Of a stretch of 61,280 bases of DNA, positions 54,001 to 61,280 are shown piece after piece; the stretch's first letter is position 1; each line of letters opens with the position of its first letter. This DNA comes from Billgrantia montanilacus (GTDB lineage Bacteria; Pseudomonadota; Gammaproteobacteria; Pseudomonadales; Halomonadaceae), in assembly GCF_003336675.1 (NCBI RefSeq), contig NZ_QPII01000008.1:144315-205594 (forward strand), in the 5' to 3' direction. The notes beneath the pieces were generated by a model. The model saw nothing but the letters and a program-made list of their open reading frames with translations, ran no database searches and had not been told where the DNA came from. A program made the translations under genes and the position numbers.

Positions 54001-56462
54001 GTTTGCAGGCGGGCGATAACGCCTCGCTGTTTGCCGGTGGCGATATCGAGTTCCTCACCGCCCAGGAGCAGGACTACTCGCTCTACGAGAAGAAGAGTAG
54101 CGGTGGCCTGTTCGGCAGTAGCCGCACCCAGCGCGACGAGGTGAGCAAGACCCGCTCCATCGGTAGCGAAGTTACCACTGGCGGTGATTTGCTCATCGCC
54201 AGCGGGCAAGACCAGACCTACCAGGCGGCGCGGCTGGAATCCGGCGGCGACATCGAGCTGCGCAGCGGCGGCACCATCCGCTTCGAAACCGCCAGCGACG
54301 TGCACACCGAATCCCACGAGCGCAGCAAAAGCAGCTTCGCCTGGCAATCGTCCTCCGGCGAAGGCTTCACCCGTGAAACGCTGCGCCAGAGCGAACTCGT
54401 GGCCCAGGGCGACCTCATCATCCAGGCCGCTGAAGGCATCCACATCGACGTGGAGAAGATCGACCGCCGCAGCGTCAGCCAGACCATCGACGCCATGGTC
54501 GCCGCCAACCCCGACCTCGCCTGGCTGCAGGAGATGGAACAGCGCGGCGACGTCGACTGGCGGCAGGTCAAGGCCTTCCACGACAGCTGGGATTACGAGC
54601 AGTCCGGGCTTGGCCCAGGCGCAGCGCTGGCGGTGGCCATCGTTGCCTCGGCCACCGGCCAGTACTACGCCCTGGGGGCCTTGGGCGGTGCGGGCGCCGG
54701 CGCAGTGGCCGTGGGCGCGAGCGCGGCCGCCGGCTCGCTGGCCGGTACCGCTGCGGTGAGTGTCATCAACAACCGCGGCGACCTTGGCGCCACCTTCAGT
54801 GACACCTTCTCCTCAGACAGCCTGCGCAGTGCCGCCACCGCTGGCGTGACGGCCGGGGTCACCCAAGGCATGACCGATCGGTACTGGGGAACGCAGACCA
54901 ACCCCACCACCGGCGCCACCAACAACCTCAAGCTCAGCCTCAACAATGGGAGCGACATCGCCCGCTTTGCCGGACAGCGCGCCACCCAGGCCGTCATCGA
55001 CGCGGGCATTCGCAGCGCCGTGGAAGGCGGCAGCTACCGCAGCCACCTCGGTGACAGCCTCGAAAACGCAGTGACCCATGTAGTCACCGGCGTACTGTTC
55101 AACGCCGTGGGCGACTTTAGCCACAACCGCTTCGCTAACGGCAGCCCCGAGAAGATCGCCCTGCACGCCCTGGCCGGTGGCTTGACCGCCGAGGCCATGG
55201 GCGGCGACTTCCGCACCGGCGCAATGGCCGCCGGCGCCAATGAAGCCCTGGTGGAGTACCTGGATAGCCAGCTGGGCAGCGACCCCCAGACGCGAACTCA
55301 CCTTCTGACCACCGCCTCGCAACTGGTGGGTATCGTCGCCGCCGAGCTGGTCAACGGCGACGTCTACCAGGGCGCCGAGATTGCCGCTCAGGCGACGCGG
55401 TATAACTACCTGGCTCATCCAGAAGCCAAACGGCTACAAGAACTGAACCGCCTGCTGGAAGACGGAAACCTCACAGAGGCACAGCGTCAAGTCCTGGAGG
55501 AAGAACGTCTAGCGATTCAAACACTTAGCCAGTCTCGTGACCTAGCGCTAGAGGAGGCCTGTGGCCAAGGCGGCTCTGCACAAGCGTGCAGCTACGAGCG
55601 GGCATTGCTGCAGGTTGCCATGAGTAGTTGGCAAGACGTGACGCTGGGACGAGAGGATCGAGACACGGTCTTTGCTGAGTACCTCCATACGGCGAGACAG
55701 CATGGCCAGCACCAGCAACAGCGCATGGAACGCATTGGGGCCGAAGCTCTCTCCGAGATGGTGGTTGATTCTGTCAACGCGCCCATCATAATGGGGCAAC
55801 TCGTCGGGCAAGCTCTACTGGGTGACGAAGAATCTCAAGCGCTACTGCGAGAGATGGGCCAAGAGATAAAGGCCTTTGCTGACAATCTGCCGCACTCTAT
55901 TCCCGAGAGTATAAGTGGGAGTATCCGAGAGCAGCTGGCCCAAGCCGATGCGCTGGAGCTGGCAGGGCAGCAGGACGAAGCCGACAGGCTGAGAGTACGC
56001 GTCGCCCTGGAAAATCAGTCGATGCTGATGGGCACAGGCGTGCTGGCGGCAAGCCTGCCGAGGCTGGCCAGGAATGTTGTCACAAGCCGGGCATTGACAC
56101 GAGATGAGCTGATTGCAGGACTGCCCCAGGGCACTAAGATTACACCTGAAAACGTGGTTGATATTCGCAGGCTCCCAGATGGTCGAACTGTGTGGCTAGA
56201 AACTGGCAGCGATGCTGCTGGATTGCAACATATATATAATCGGCATGAGGTTGATTTCTCTAACAAAGGAATCCCTCGTGAGGAGATCCCAGCGGTGATT
56301 ATGAACGCCTTGGAACGGGGGGATGTTGTCGGGACAAATGGCTCAGCCAGCGTTTATCGAATAAGGCATAATGGGATTGAGCAAAACATCGCGATTGGGA
56401 TTGGTTCGAATGGATTTGTTGTCCGAGCGAACCCTGTTAGTTATTGGAGGCCACTACCATGA
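48063..56462 (+). CDS. cdiA: CdiA-type contact-dependent inhibition protein with C-terminal toxin
   Basis: The 2799-residue exoprotein has an extended signal peptide (MNRQCYRLVFNRAKGQLVAA, then AIAATLAMLLLASPSAQA). The TPS secretion domain follows (about 70-310, with GNPNLTSG and ANPAGIDVNG), then filamentous-hemagglutinin repeats to about 1270 rich in LDN and AGE motifs. A lower-GC variable segment covers about 1273-1455. A conserved block from about 1530 to 1700 (LVETDPRFTNQREWLSSDYL, KRLGDGFYEQRLIREQ) precedes a second repeat region and a DUF637-like pretoxin (about 2180-2455). The toxin proper begins after LARNVVTSR (residue 2677). No VENN motif is present. The last 123 residues, with LQHIYNRHEVDF, resemble BECR-fold RNase-like toxins. 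The toxin fold is inference. Confidence 0.9.
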   Translation: MNRQCYRLVFNRAKGQLVAASELAVATGKSPKEGGRAGRRRRSLRQPAIAATLAMLLLASPSAQASIASDPNAPGNQRPTVLETANGVPQVNIQTPSAAGVSRNSYRQFDVSSKGAILNNSRSNTQTQLSGWVQGNPNLTSGEARIILNEVNSANPSQLRGYLEVAGSRAEVVIANPAGIDVNGAGFINASRATLTTGTPELRNGELTGYRVQQGTVTISGAGLDASGTDYTAVLARAVEVQGGVWANDLNVVAGANRIGTDGQVVERLNPQGDAPEVAIDVAHLGGMYAGKIRLVATETGVGVNNAGNVAAIHAGGVGEVALTADGRIVNRGSITAEGDIQLASQTRIDNLGSGTILAQGDLTLSATGAQGSIRSAADATLAAGVDAGSQRLGDSGQLTLAADGSIRAQGRNLAGAGFLAEADTVSLAGSETQARDISVTARDGDIDASGATLTASDTLTASAGATLRTDNASVQAERLELSAANISNRDGEIVQFSDETLTLNTGTLDNSGGRVIASADIAIRADELDNVAGNVTTGSSLDIEVLGEVDNTQGRLVAENDLRLSTIRLDNAQGLMGAVQGSLDVAAESLDNTRGRIEAADGLRLDVADTLTNEAGEIVQLSDQGELQISAANLHGSDGLIVSQGALTVEGGEIVLDGARTQAQRIALQADHLQHRGGELLHLGSDAPLSLDVAQAVDNRAGLIASNVDLVLRAGELINREGTLQAAGDAVMSVASLNNRAGEIVAGDSLEIEADGDIDNNQGQLLAQRSLDLQAASLGNVHGAIGTVEGDLTLTLGGTLDNGNGSMEAGGRLRSNSRELNNQGGTLLGERVTLNTAGRRLDNTGGQIAARDVLTIVSGVLDNTGGTLRSGGSLALDTQGRNLINRDNADTGGILANGTLVMRSGQLDNTSGLIGAGGLDIEAAGVTNRNGTLFSRGELALAATDLDNRTGELLALGDIRLALGDALRNQGGLVRAVGLLDIVARRLLNGTTQGDEQGLEGRSVSIAADEIHNRQGAMRADERFDLVSANVIDNRDGLFSSLHTLDVQTSDLDNQGGTLIANQRLALNLARLLGNGRLLSLGDLALQLASDFTLNQGAELKAEGDLEFATTGTLTNRGTLQAGATLDLAAGTIVNAATGELSGTTTRLTAGQLTNRGLIDGVTTRIDATTLDNLGTGRIYGDLLGIQATTLTNDRENGTSPVIATRERLDLGVRNLTNRDEAMIFSAGDMAIAGRLNAAGNAIGQARSIDNNSATIESLGDMSIAADVLNNTNDYFETRLELVGGGPRQVTYLRPTAWSSKRPLSEFRAITAYDPVTRMSLPAYAHEPTNQWFLSWYEYDLEVTEYASVIARSLPAEILAGGGLAISGGSLTNDKSKIVSGGKLTASLDTIENLEGVGERVVHGSGQVRFSSYVRHIEGHDGDPRTYRYWNDWEDYSGGSSTTTIDLKAGDFEGNRNPAGTGTQINASQNNVTINGSASSTGTIKSGIGSVDVGLGIIEIPAIGRSGSAVQASSFGSSAVIRTLTPQLQLPSNSLFQLRPTGIRPLVETDPRFTNQREWLSSDYLLSALHPDPAMTQKRLGDGFYEQRLIREQVTQLTGQRFLEGYADDEAQYAALMNNATTFAQEHDLRPGVALTAEQMAQLTSDIVWLVEQTVTLADGSTVKVLVPQVYARLREGDLRGDGTLIGGSSLNLNVANELVNSGTLAGREGVTISADRIANLNGRISGDEVSLTAASDLLNRGGDIDGRAVTLFAGRDLTLERGSITADSLLQAGAGRDFNVVGATLDSAGSMALSAGRDLNIASTLDTQSTRYGRVTLSRAELEHQATLRAGQDLILNAGRDLSLAAADVTSGGNGLIAAGRNMALASLATGSALSGGRLQRSHQQEAGTTLEFGNDLTLMAGQDLYARAADVSAGGDLGAIAGRNIEIEAGRSSRYEEQRRGGAHTIDSQSRVQGSDFSAGGDLTLNAGDDLRLTASRLQAGDNASLFAGGDIEFLTAQEQDYSLYEKKSSGGLFGSSRTQRDEVSKTRSIGSEVTTGGDLLIASGQDQTYQAARLESGGDIELRSGGTIRFETASDVHTESHERSKSSFAWQSSSGEGFTRETLRQSELVAQGDLIIQAAEGIHIDVEKIDRRSVSQTIDAMVAANPDLAWLQEMEQRGDVDWRQVKAFHDSWDYEQSGLGPGAALAVAIVASATGQYYALGALGGAGAGAVAVGASAAAGSLAGTAAVSVINNRGDLGATFSDTFSSDSLRSAATAGVTAGVTQGMTDRYWGTQTNPTTGATNNLKLSLNNGSDIARFAGQRATQAVIDAGIRSAVEGGSYRSHLGDSLENAVTHVVTGVLFNAVGDFSHNRFANGSPEKIALHALAGGLTAEAMGGDFRTGAMAAGANEALVEYLDSQLGSDPQTRTHLLTTASQLVGIVAAELVNGDVYQGAEIAAQATRYNYLAHPEAKRLQELNRLLEDGNLTEAQRQVLEEERLAIQTLSQSRDLALEEACGQGGSAQACSYERALLQVAMSSWQDVTLGREDRDTVFAEYLHTARQHGQHQQQRMERIGAEALSEMVVDSVNAPIIMGQLVGQALLGDEESQALLREMGQEIKAFADNLPHSIPESISGSIREQLAQADALELAGQQDEADRLRVRVALENQSMLMGTGVLAASLPRLARNVVTSRALTRDELIAGLPQGTKITPENVVDIRRLPDGRTVWLETGSDAAGLQHIYNRHEVDFSNKGIPREEIPAVIMNALERGDVVGTNGSASVYRIRHNGIEQNIAIGIGSNGFVVRANPVSYWRPLP

Positions 56463-56749
56463 TCACGCTAAGGCTCGTAAAGGAGTATATGGCAGGGCCG
56501 ATATTCTGTCCTGACCCTGAGAGGATGGGACACGTGGAGGTTGATGAGCTGCCCATTTCTCAAGCGCTAAAAGCTCAAATTCTGGCTTGGGATAGCGAAT
56601 ATCAGGCAACATTTAACGATGACTATCCGCCAGATTCAGGCTTTGGTTCACCTGAAGCCGAGAGTATGCACATAGCTGAAGGATCAAGGCTTGCAAAGAG
56701 TTTACAGCAAGAGCTGGGGGGCGATTACATGGTGGAATACTATCCATGA
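56459..56749 (+). CDS. Probable CdiI immunity protein
   Basis: The 96-residue acidic protein overlaps the cdiA stop by four bases (ATGA), the normal place for the cognate immunity gene. It has no signal peptide. Its GC content and codon use are lower than the conserved part of cdiA, like the toxin tip, which fits a horizontally exchanged toxin-immunity cassette. I do not recognise the family. Confidence 0.75.
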   Translation: MITLRLVKEYMAGPIFCPDPERMGHVEVDELPISQALKAQILAWDSEYQATFNDDYPPDSGFGSPEAESMHIAEGSRLAKSLQQELGGDYMVEYYP

Positions 56750-56811
56750 CCCATAGCCTCATATCCCTTCATTTTTTGCCATCGCGATTTGGCAGTCTAA
56801 TATGATCATGT

Positions 56812-56838
56812 GCAACACCTGGCCTCATCAGGTGTTGC
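56812..56838. terminator. Hairpin after the first immunity gene
   Basis: GCAACACCTG and CAGGTGTTGC form a perfect ten-base stem with a seven-base loop 62 bases after the immunity gene. The following T content is low. It is the probable end of the cdiBAI transcript. Confidence 0.6.
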
Positions 56839-56894
56839 GTTGTCATGACACTGATATTGCCAACGTGCCGCGATCTTTAACAATCGACCCTATT

Positions 56895-56936
56895 GCATCT
56901 TATCCGGGGAGGCCACAGCCTACCCTGATAAGATGC
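56895..56936. repeat. Long inverted repeat near the edge of the second cdiA module
   Basis: GCATCTTATC and GATAAGATGC form a ten-base stem extended by GGG/CCC after one mismatch, spanning 42 bases. It lies about 65 bases before the point where cdiA homology resumes. It could mark a recombination end or be a transcription signal. Confidence 0.45.
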
Positions 56937-56999
56937 TTGCCGTGATGCTGTGATGAGATTTCCGGATCACACTGGAACCCGCAGCTGGCGGGCTGGTAG

Positions 57000-59933
57000 A
57001 CCACGCTCACATTCACCGGCGCCAACCGCCTGCTGCACGTCGCCGCCGCCGGTCGCGACCTGGCCCTGGAAACCCTGGCCACGGGCAGCGCCCTGCGCGG
57101 CAACCCCCGCCTCCAGCGCAGCCGACGCCAGGAAGTCGGCACCACGCTTGCGTTTGGCAACGACCTCACCCTGCTGGCGGGCCAGGATATCCACGCCCGC
57201 GCCGCCGACGTCAGCGCCGAAGGCGACCTGGGCGTCATCGCCGGGCGCGACATCGCCATCGAAGCGGGGCAGTCCCGTCGCTACGACGAGCAGCGGCGCG
57301 GCAGAACCCACACCATCGATAGTCGCCGCCGCGTACAGGGCAGCGACTTCAACGCTGGCGGCGACCTGACCCTGAATGCCGGCGACGACCTGCGCCTGAC
57401 CGCCAGCCGCTTGCAGGCGGGCGATAATGCCTCGCTGCTGGCCGGCGGCGACATCGAACTCCTCACCGCTCAGCAGCACGACTACTCGCTTTACGAGAAA
57501 AAGAGCAGCGGCGGCCTGCTCGGCGGCAGTCGCACCCAGCGCGACGAAGTCAGCAAGACTCGCTCGATCGGCAGCGAAGTGACCAGCGGTGGCGACCTGC
57601 TCATCGCCAGCGGGCTCGACCAGACCTATCGGGCCGCGCGCTTGGAAGCCGACGGCGACATCGAACTGCAAAGCGGCGGCAGCATCCGCTTCGAAACCGC
57701 CAGCGACGTACATACCGAATCCCACGAGCGCAGCAAAAGCAGCTTCGCCTGGCAATCGTCCTCCGGCGAAGGCTTCACCCGCGAAACGCTGCGCCAGAGC
57801 GAACTGGTGGCTCAGGGCGACCTCATCATCCAGGCCGCCGACGGCATCCACATCGACGTGGAGAAGATCGACCGGCGCAGCGTCAGCCGCACCATCGACG
57901 CCATGGTCGCGGCCAACCCCGACCTCGCCTGGCTGCAAGAGATGGAGCAGCGCGGCGATGTCGACTGGCAGCAGGTCAAGGCCTTCCACGACAGCTGGGA
58001 CTACTCCCAATCCGGGCTTGGAGCAGGCGCGGCACTGGCGGTGGCCATCGTCGCCGCCGCCTGGGCCGGCCCGGCTGCCTCCGGCTTACTGGGGCTGGCC
58101 GAAGCTGGCGTAGCCGCCAGCATGGTCAGCGCGGGCGCCGGTTCACTGGCCGGCACCGGCGCGGTCAGCCTGGTCAACAATCGCGGTGACCTGGGTACCG
58201 CCCTCGGCGATACCTTCTCCAGCGACAGCCTGCGTGGCGCTGCCACCGCCGCCCTCAGTGCCGGCATGACTTCACGCGTCGATAACGTATGGGGCGGGTT
58301 GACCAACACCTCCACCAACACTACCTCGGGGCTGGACCTGCGCAGTCTAGGTGGCATCGGCCGCTTCGCCGGCCATCGTGTCACACACGGGATCGCCAAC
58401 GCCGGTCTGCAAACCGCCATCAACGGCGGCAGCTTCGAGCGTAACCTGGATGCCGCGCTACAAGGCGCCGTGCATCATGTCGCCAGCGGCGTGCTGTTCA
58501 ACGCCGTGGGCGACTTCAGTCACAATCGCTTCGCTAACGGCAGCCCCGAGAAGATCGCCCTGCACGCCCTGGCCGGAGGATTGACCGCCGAAGCCATGGG
58601 TGGCGACTTCCGCACTGGGGCGATGGCCGCCGGAGCCAACGAAGCCCTGGTGGAGTACCTGGACAACAAGTTGGGCAGCGATCCCCAAACACGCAACTAC
58701 CTGCTGACCACGGCTTCGCAGCTGGTGGGTATCGTCGCAGCCGAGCTGGTCAACGGCGACGTGTACCAGGCAGCCGAGATCGCCGCGCAAGCCACGCGGT
58801 ACAATTACCTGGCGCATCCGGAAGCCAAGCGGCTACAAGAACTGAATCGCCAACTGGAAGAGGAAAACCTCACAGAGGCACAGCGCCAAGCCCTGGAGGA
58901 AGAACGTCTAGCGATTCACACCCTCAGCCAGTCGCGTGACCTTGCGCTAGAGGAAGCCTGTGGCCAAGGCGGCTCGGCACAAGCCTGCAGCTACGAACGG
59001 GCCTTGCTGCAGGTTGCCATGAGTAGCTGGCAAGACGTGACACTGGGTCGAGAGGACCGAGACACGGTCTTTGCCGAGTACATCCATACGGCGAGGCAGC
59101 ATGCTGAGCACCAGCAGCAGCGCATGGAGCGCATTGGCGCCGAAGCCCTCTCCGAGATGGTGGTTGATTCTGTCAACGCGCCAATCATAATGGGACAACT
59201 CGCAGGGCAAGCGCTGCTGGGTGACGAAGAATCTCAAGCACTACTGCGAGAGATGGGCCAAGAGATAAAGGCCTTTGCTGCCAATCTGCCGCACTCTATT
59301 CCCGAGAGTATTACCGGGAGTATCCGAGAGCAGTTGGCCCAAGCCGATGCGCTGGAGCTAGCAGGGCAGCAGGACGAAGCCGACAGGCTGAGAGTACGGG
59401 TCGCCCTGGAAAATCAGTCGTTGCTGATGGGCACAGACGTGCTGGCGGCAAGCCTGCCGAGGCTGGCCAGGAATGTTGTCACCAGCCGGTCAGGCATGGC
59501 GGGGGGAGGTGACTTTTCTGGGAGTAGGGTGCAGGATGGTGGTGGTGCTCCTGAAAAAAATCTGACAACTCCCACAAGGCCAGCATGGGATAATACTGTA
59601 TCTGGAGTTGATGGCGATTTTGGTTACCTACCGACGTTAAGGCAAGGGTATGTCAGAGAAGTATATGATTTGCAACAGTCTGTCGATGCATTTAGGGCCA
59701 CAGGAGCAGATCTAGAGGATGTGGCTAGATATGCTTATAGTGCCAGATCGGAGCTTAAGGTTAAGTATCGCGAATACACCCCGCCGGAAGTTCTTGAAAC
59801 GATTAATGCACGTAATCTGCAAAGATATGGGGATGAGGTTGGTCCAACGTTTGATTATTTGGTTGATAAAGGTAAAACATCTGACCAGATAATTGAAAGT
59901 GCTACTAGGGCTGGCGGTGGAGATTTGTTCTGA
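57000..59933 (+). pseudogene. Headless cdiA 3' module with an alternative toxin (orphan cdiA-CT)
   Basis: An open frame of 977 codons runs from just after a TAG at 56997 to 59933 and is homologous to the last third of cdiA (residues from about 1860 on). It has no ATG, GTG or TTG until 57411 and no signal peptide or TPS domain, so it cannot be secreted by itself. Large parts are almost identical to cdiA (SLYEKKSSGGL onward, HNRFANGSPEKIALHALAGG, and everything up to LARNVVTSR). After that the toxin is different: 147 residues ending NLQRYGDEVGPTFDYLVDKGKT, then IIESATRAGGGDLF. The DUF637-like segment is also divergent. Such silent cassettes can recombine into cdiA and switch the toxin. Confidence 0.85.
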
Positions 59934-59934
59934 T

Positions 59935-60252
59935 ATGAATGGCCTGGTTGAGAAGAAAGTGCTTGATATTGAGTTAATGAAATCGGGGCGGTCATGCTTG
60001 AATCTTAATTCCCGTGTTGACTGGGAGGGATTCCCAGCTTATGCAGAAAGCCTGGCACGTGCTTTAGGTGCAAAAATACAAAAAAAGACAGACTCTTTTG
60101 ATATCAGGATTTGGGAGCTGTTGATAGAGGGCGAACTTATTCGCCTTGTATTCGATGACTTCCCTGTGATGGTGTCTTTGGAGTCAACGAGTGAGGCGGG
60201 TGATTCAATATTGGCAAGCGTGAAGTCTCGCTTGGAGGGTGAGGCGGGATAG
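59935..60252 (+). CDS. Probable immunity protein of the orphan toxin module
   Basis: The 105-residue protein starts one base after the orphan toxin stop and lacks a signal peptide. LVFDDFPVMVSLES and SRVDWEGFPAYAESLARALG recall, loosely, DUF3630-type proteins, without certainty. Its low GC content matches the toxin tip. An alternative start 14 codons earlier lies within the toxin gene. Even if the orphan toxin is silent, this gene could protect the cell against siblings that use it. Confidence 0.68.
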   Translation: MNGLVEKKVLDIELMKSGRSCLNLNSRVDWEGFPAYAESLARALGAKIQKKTDSFDIRIWELLIEGELIRLVFDDFPVMVSLESTSEAGDSILASVKSRLEGEAG

Positions 60253-60325
60253 TACAGCAATAGTATTCACCTGACAGGCTTGCGAAGGCTCGCCTAACCA
60301 AGCACAACCTGCCCCACCCCCCACC

Positions 60326-60353
60326 CAAAAAAAGCGGCGACCGAAGTCGCCGC
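60326..60353 (-). terminator. Rho-independent terminator of narK
   Basis: GCGGCGAC, a four-base loop and GTCGCCGC form an eight-base stem. On the minus strand it is followed by seven T residues, the classic form. It ends the leftward narK fragment 37 bases beyond its stop. Confidence 0.85.
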
Positions 60354-60389
60354 CCTGGTGAGCCCTACAGGGCTCGATTCAGCCCGCCG

Positions 60390-60921
60390 TCATGACTTGG
60401 CCTGAGCCGCGGCCAGTTCCTGCCCTTCGATCATGCGGTCCACCGAGGAGACGTAGTACTCCTCGTCGAACGCGTCTTCCGGCTCCTTCAGCCAGATCAG
60501 GCAGATCAGCCAGCTGAGGAAGGCGCCGCCGGCGATGATGTAGAAGAACTGGGTGGGAGTGACGAAGGTGAAGATCGTCAGGTAGACCACGGCCCCCACG
60601 TTGCCGTAGGCGCCGGCCATGCCCGAGATCTGGCCGGTGATGCGGCGCTTGATCGAGGGGATGATGCCGAAGGTGGCGCCCTCCGCCCCCTGGACGAAGA
60701 AGGAGGTGAAGATGGTGATGGCGATGATCAACGGCCAACTGGAGTTGAGCATACCCATCAGCACGAAGCCGATGCCGATGCCGAACATGTAGCTGAGCAT
60801 CACGAAGCGGCGGTTGCCCATGCGGTCCGATATCAGGCCACCCATGGAGCGTGCCACGAGGTTGACGAAGGCGAACGAGGCGGCGATCAGGCCCGCGGCG
60901 GCAGCCTGAGCCTGAGTGGCC
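60390..60921 (-). pseudogene. narK: NarK nitrate/nitrite transporter, N-terminal half missing
   Basis: The leftward frame encodes the C-terminal half of a major-facilitator nitrate/nitrite transporter: six hydrophobic helices, the loop GGLISDRMGNRR, and the nitrate-signature glycine string GQISGMAGAYGNVGAVVYL. The homology stops at about 60921 (LATQAQAAAAG). Upstream the strand is antisense to a cdiA fragment. The open frame runs on to 60992 with unrelated residues. About 230-300 N-terminal residues are therefore lost. A native terminator remains downstream. Loss of this transporter copy in a denitrifier suggests another narK elsewhere. Confidence 0.82.
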
Positions 60922-61280
60922 AGAAAGTCGACGCCAGCTACGCCAGCGTCACCGAACAGAGTGGCATCGTCGCCGGCGACGGCGGCTTCCAACTTGACGT
61001 CGCCGGCCGTACCCGCCTGATCGGCGGCGCCATCGCCAGCAGCGACGCCGCAGCGGCGGCCTGCTCGGCGGCAGCCGCACCCAGCGCGACGAGGTGAGCC
61101 GGACCCGCTCCATCGGCAGCGAAGTGGCCACCGGCGGCGACCTGCTTATCGTCAGCGGACAAGACCAGACCTACCAGGCGGCGCGGCTGGAATCCGGCGG
61201 CGACATCGAGCTGCGCAGCGGCGGCACCATCCGCTTCGAAACCGCCAGCGACGTGCACACCGAATCCCACGAGCGCAGCA
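60915..61280 (+). pseudogene. Third cdiA fragment, frame-broken, running off the window
   Basis: From about 60915 the plus strand encodes SGQKVDASYASVTEQSGIVA and a GGFQLDVAGRTRLIGGAIAS segment, a known hemagglutinin-repeat motif. Near 61045 the homology jumps in another frame to SGGLLGGSRTQRDEV and continues to the window end. The last roughly 110 bases are identical to 54221-54329 in cdiA. The join shifts the frame, so the first part meets a TGA soon after. It is an internally deleted copy that probably leads to a further toxin cassette beyond 61280. Confidence 0.75.

Noticed and set aside
53300..54500. Regular repeats within cdiA as a possible CRISPR array
   Set aside because: The repeats are degenerate protein-coding hemagglutinin units without constant direct repeats or unique spacers.
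1..61280. tRNA, rRNA or complete insertion sequences
   Set aside because: I looked for CCA-ended cloverleafs, rRNA landmarks and transposase motifs such as DDE blocks and found none that stand up.

Overview
The window is chromosomal DNA from a high-GC gammaproteobacterium. Gene content and protein sequences point to a halophilic denitrifier of the Halomonas type or a close relative. That assignment is inferred from family resemblance; no rRNA or tRNA gene is present to confirm it.

Layout. (1) 1-7226: a REP-like direct repeat, then deoR divergent from a nucleoside salvage operon nupC-deoC-deoA-deoB-deoD-cdd, with a palindromic operator over its promoter. (2) 7251-9195: a secreted DUF6448-type protein and a membrane-anchored AraC regulator. 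(3) 9214-14126: anaerobic metabolism genes. These are nrdD, a separate 54-codon gene carrying the glycyl-radical tail missing from nrdD, nrdG, and ubiU-ubiV for oxygen-independent ubiquinone synthesis, with NrdR-like and ANR/FNR-like sites. (4) 14243-19429: a TetR-adaptor-RND efflux operon behind a perfect palindrome. (5) 19736-28863: a nitric-oxide response region. It holds a globin-PAS-GGDEF gene (its EAL domain deleted), a CZB signalling protein, an operon with an orphan SdhB paralogue, YIP1 and MarR genes, a hemerythrin-domain gene and flavohemoglobin hmp. (6) 28964-46060: a denitrification island with heme d1 genes nirC-nirF (leftward) and nirD-L-G-H-J-E-N (rightward), nnrS, sirB2-like, a CMD protein, norC-norB-norQ-norD, and a leftward norE-type group. 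No nirS (cytochrome cd1 reductase) lies in the window. (7) 46246-61280: a two-partner secretion / contact-dependent inhibition locus (cdiB, cdiA, immunity gene), followed by a headless second cdiA 3' module with a different toxin and immunity gene, a truncated narK, and a third broken cdiA fragment running off the window.

How the genes fit together. The strongest signal is regulatory. Two distant leftward promoters, at 22498-22610 and 27398-27510, share nearly superimposable architecture: a -24/-12 sigma-54 promoter, an IHF-like site, then three GGT-N7-ACC sites like those described for the NO-responsive activator NorR. They should drive a CZB/globin/c-di-GMP signalling pair and a hemerythrin gene. 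Separately, four 11-1-11 palindromes resembling NsrR operators precede the orphan-SdhB operon, hmp, nirD and norC. ANR/DNR-like TTGAY-N4-RTCAA sites precede ubiU, nirC, nirD, nnrS, norC and the norE group. The region thus reads as layered control by low oxygen (ANR/DNR), NO sensed through an Fe-S repressor (NsrR) and NO sensed by a sigma-54 activator (NorR). None of these three regulators is encoded in the window, so their identities are inferred from their sites.

The most unusual items are the twin NorR/sigma-54 promoters, the orphan SdhB operon under NsrR-like control, the split class III ribonucleotide reductase, and the cdiA cassette duplication, which also abuts a truncated nitrate/nitrite transporter gene.
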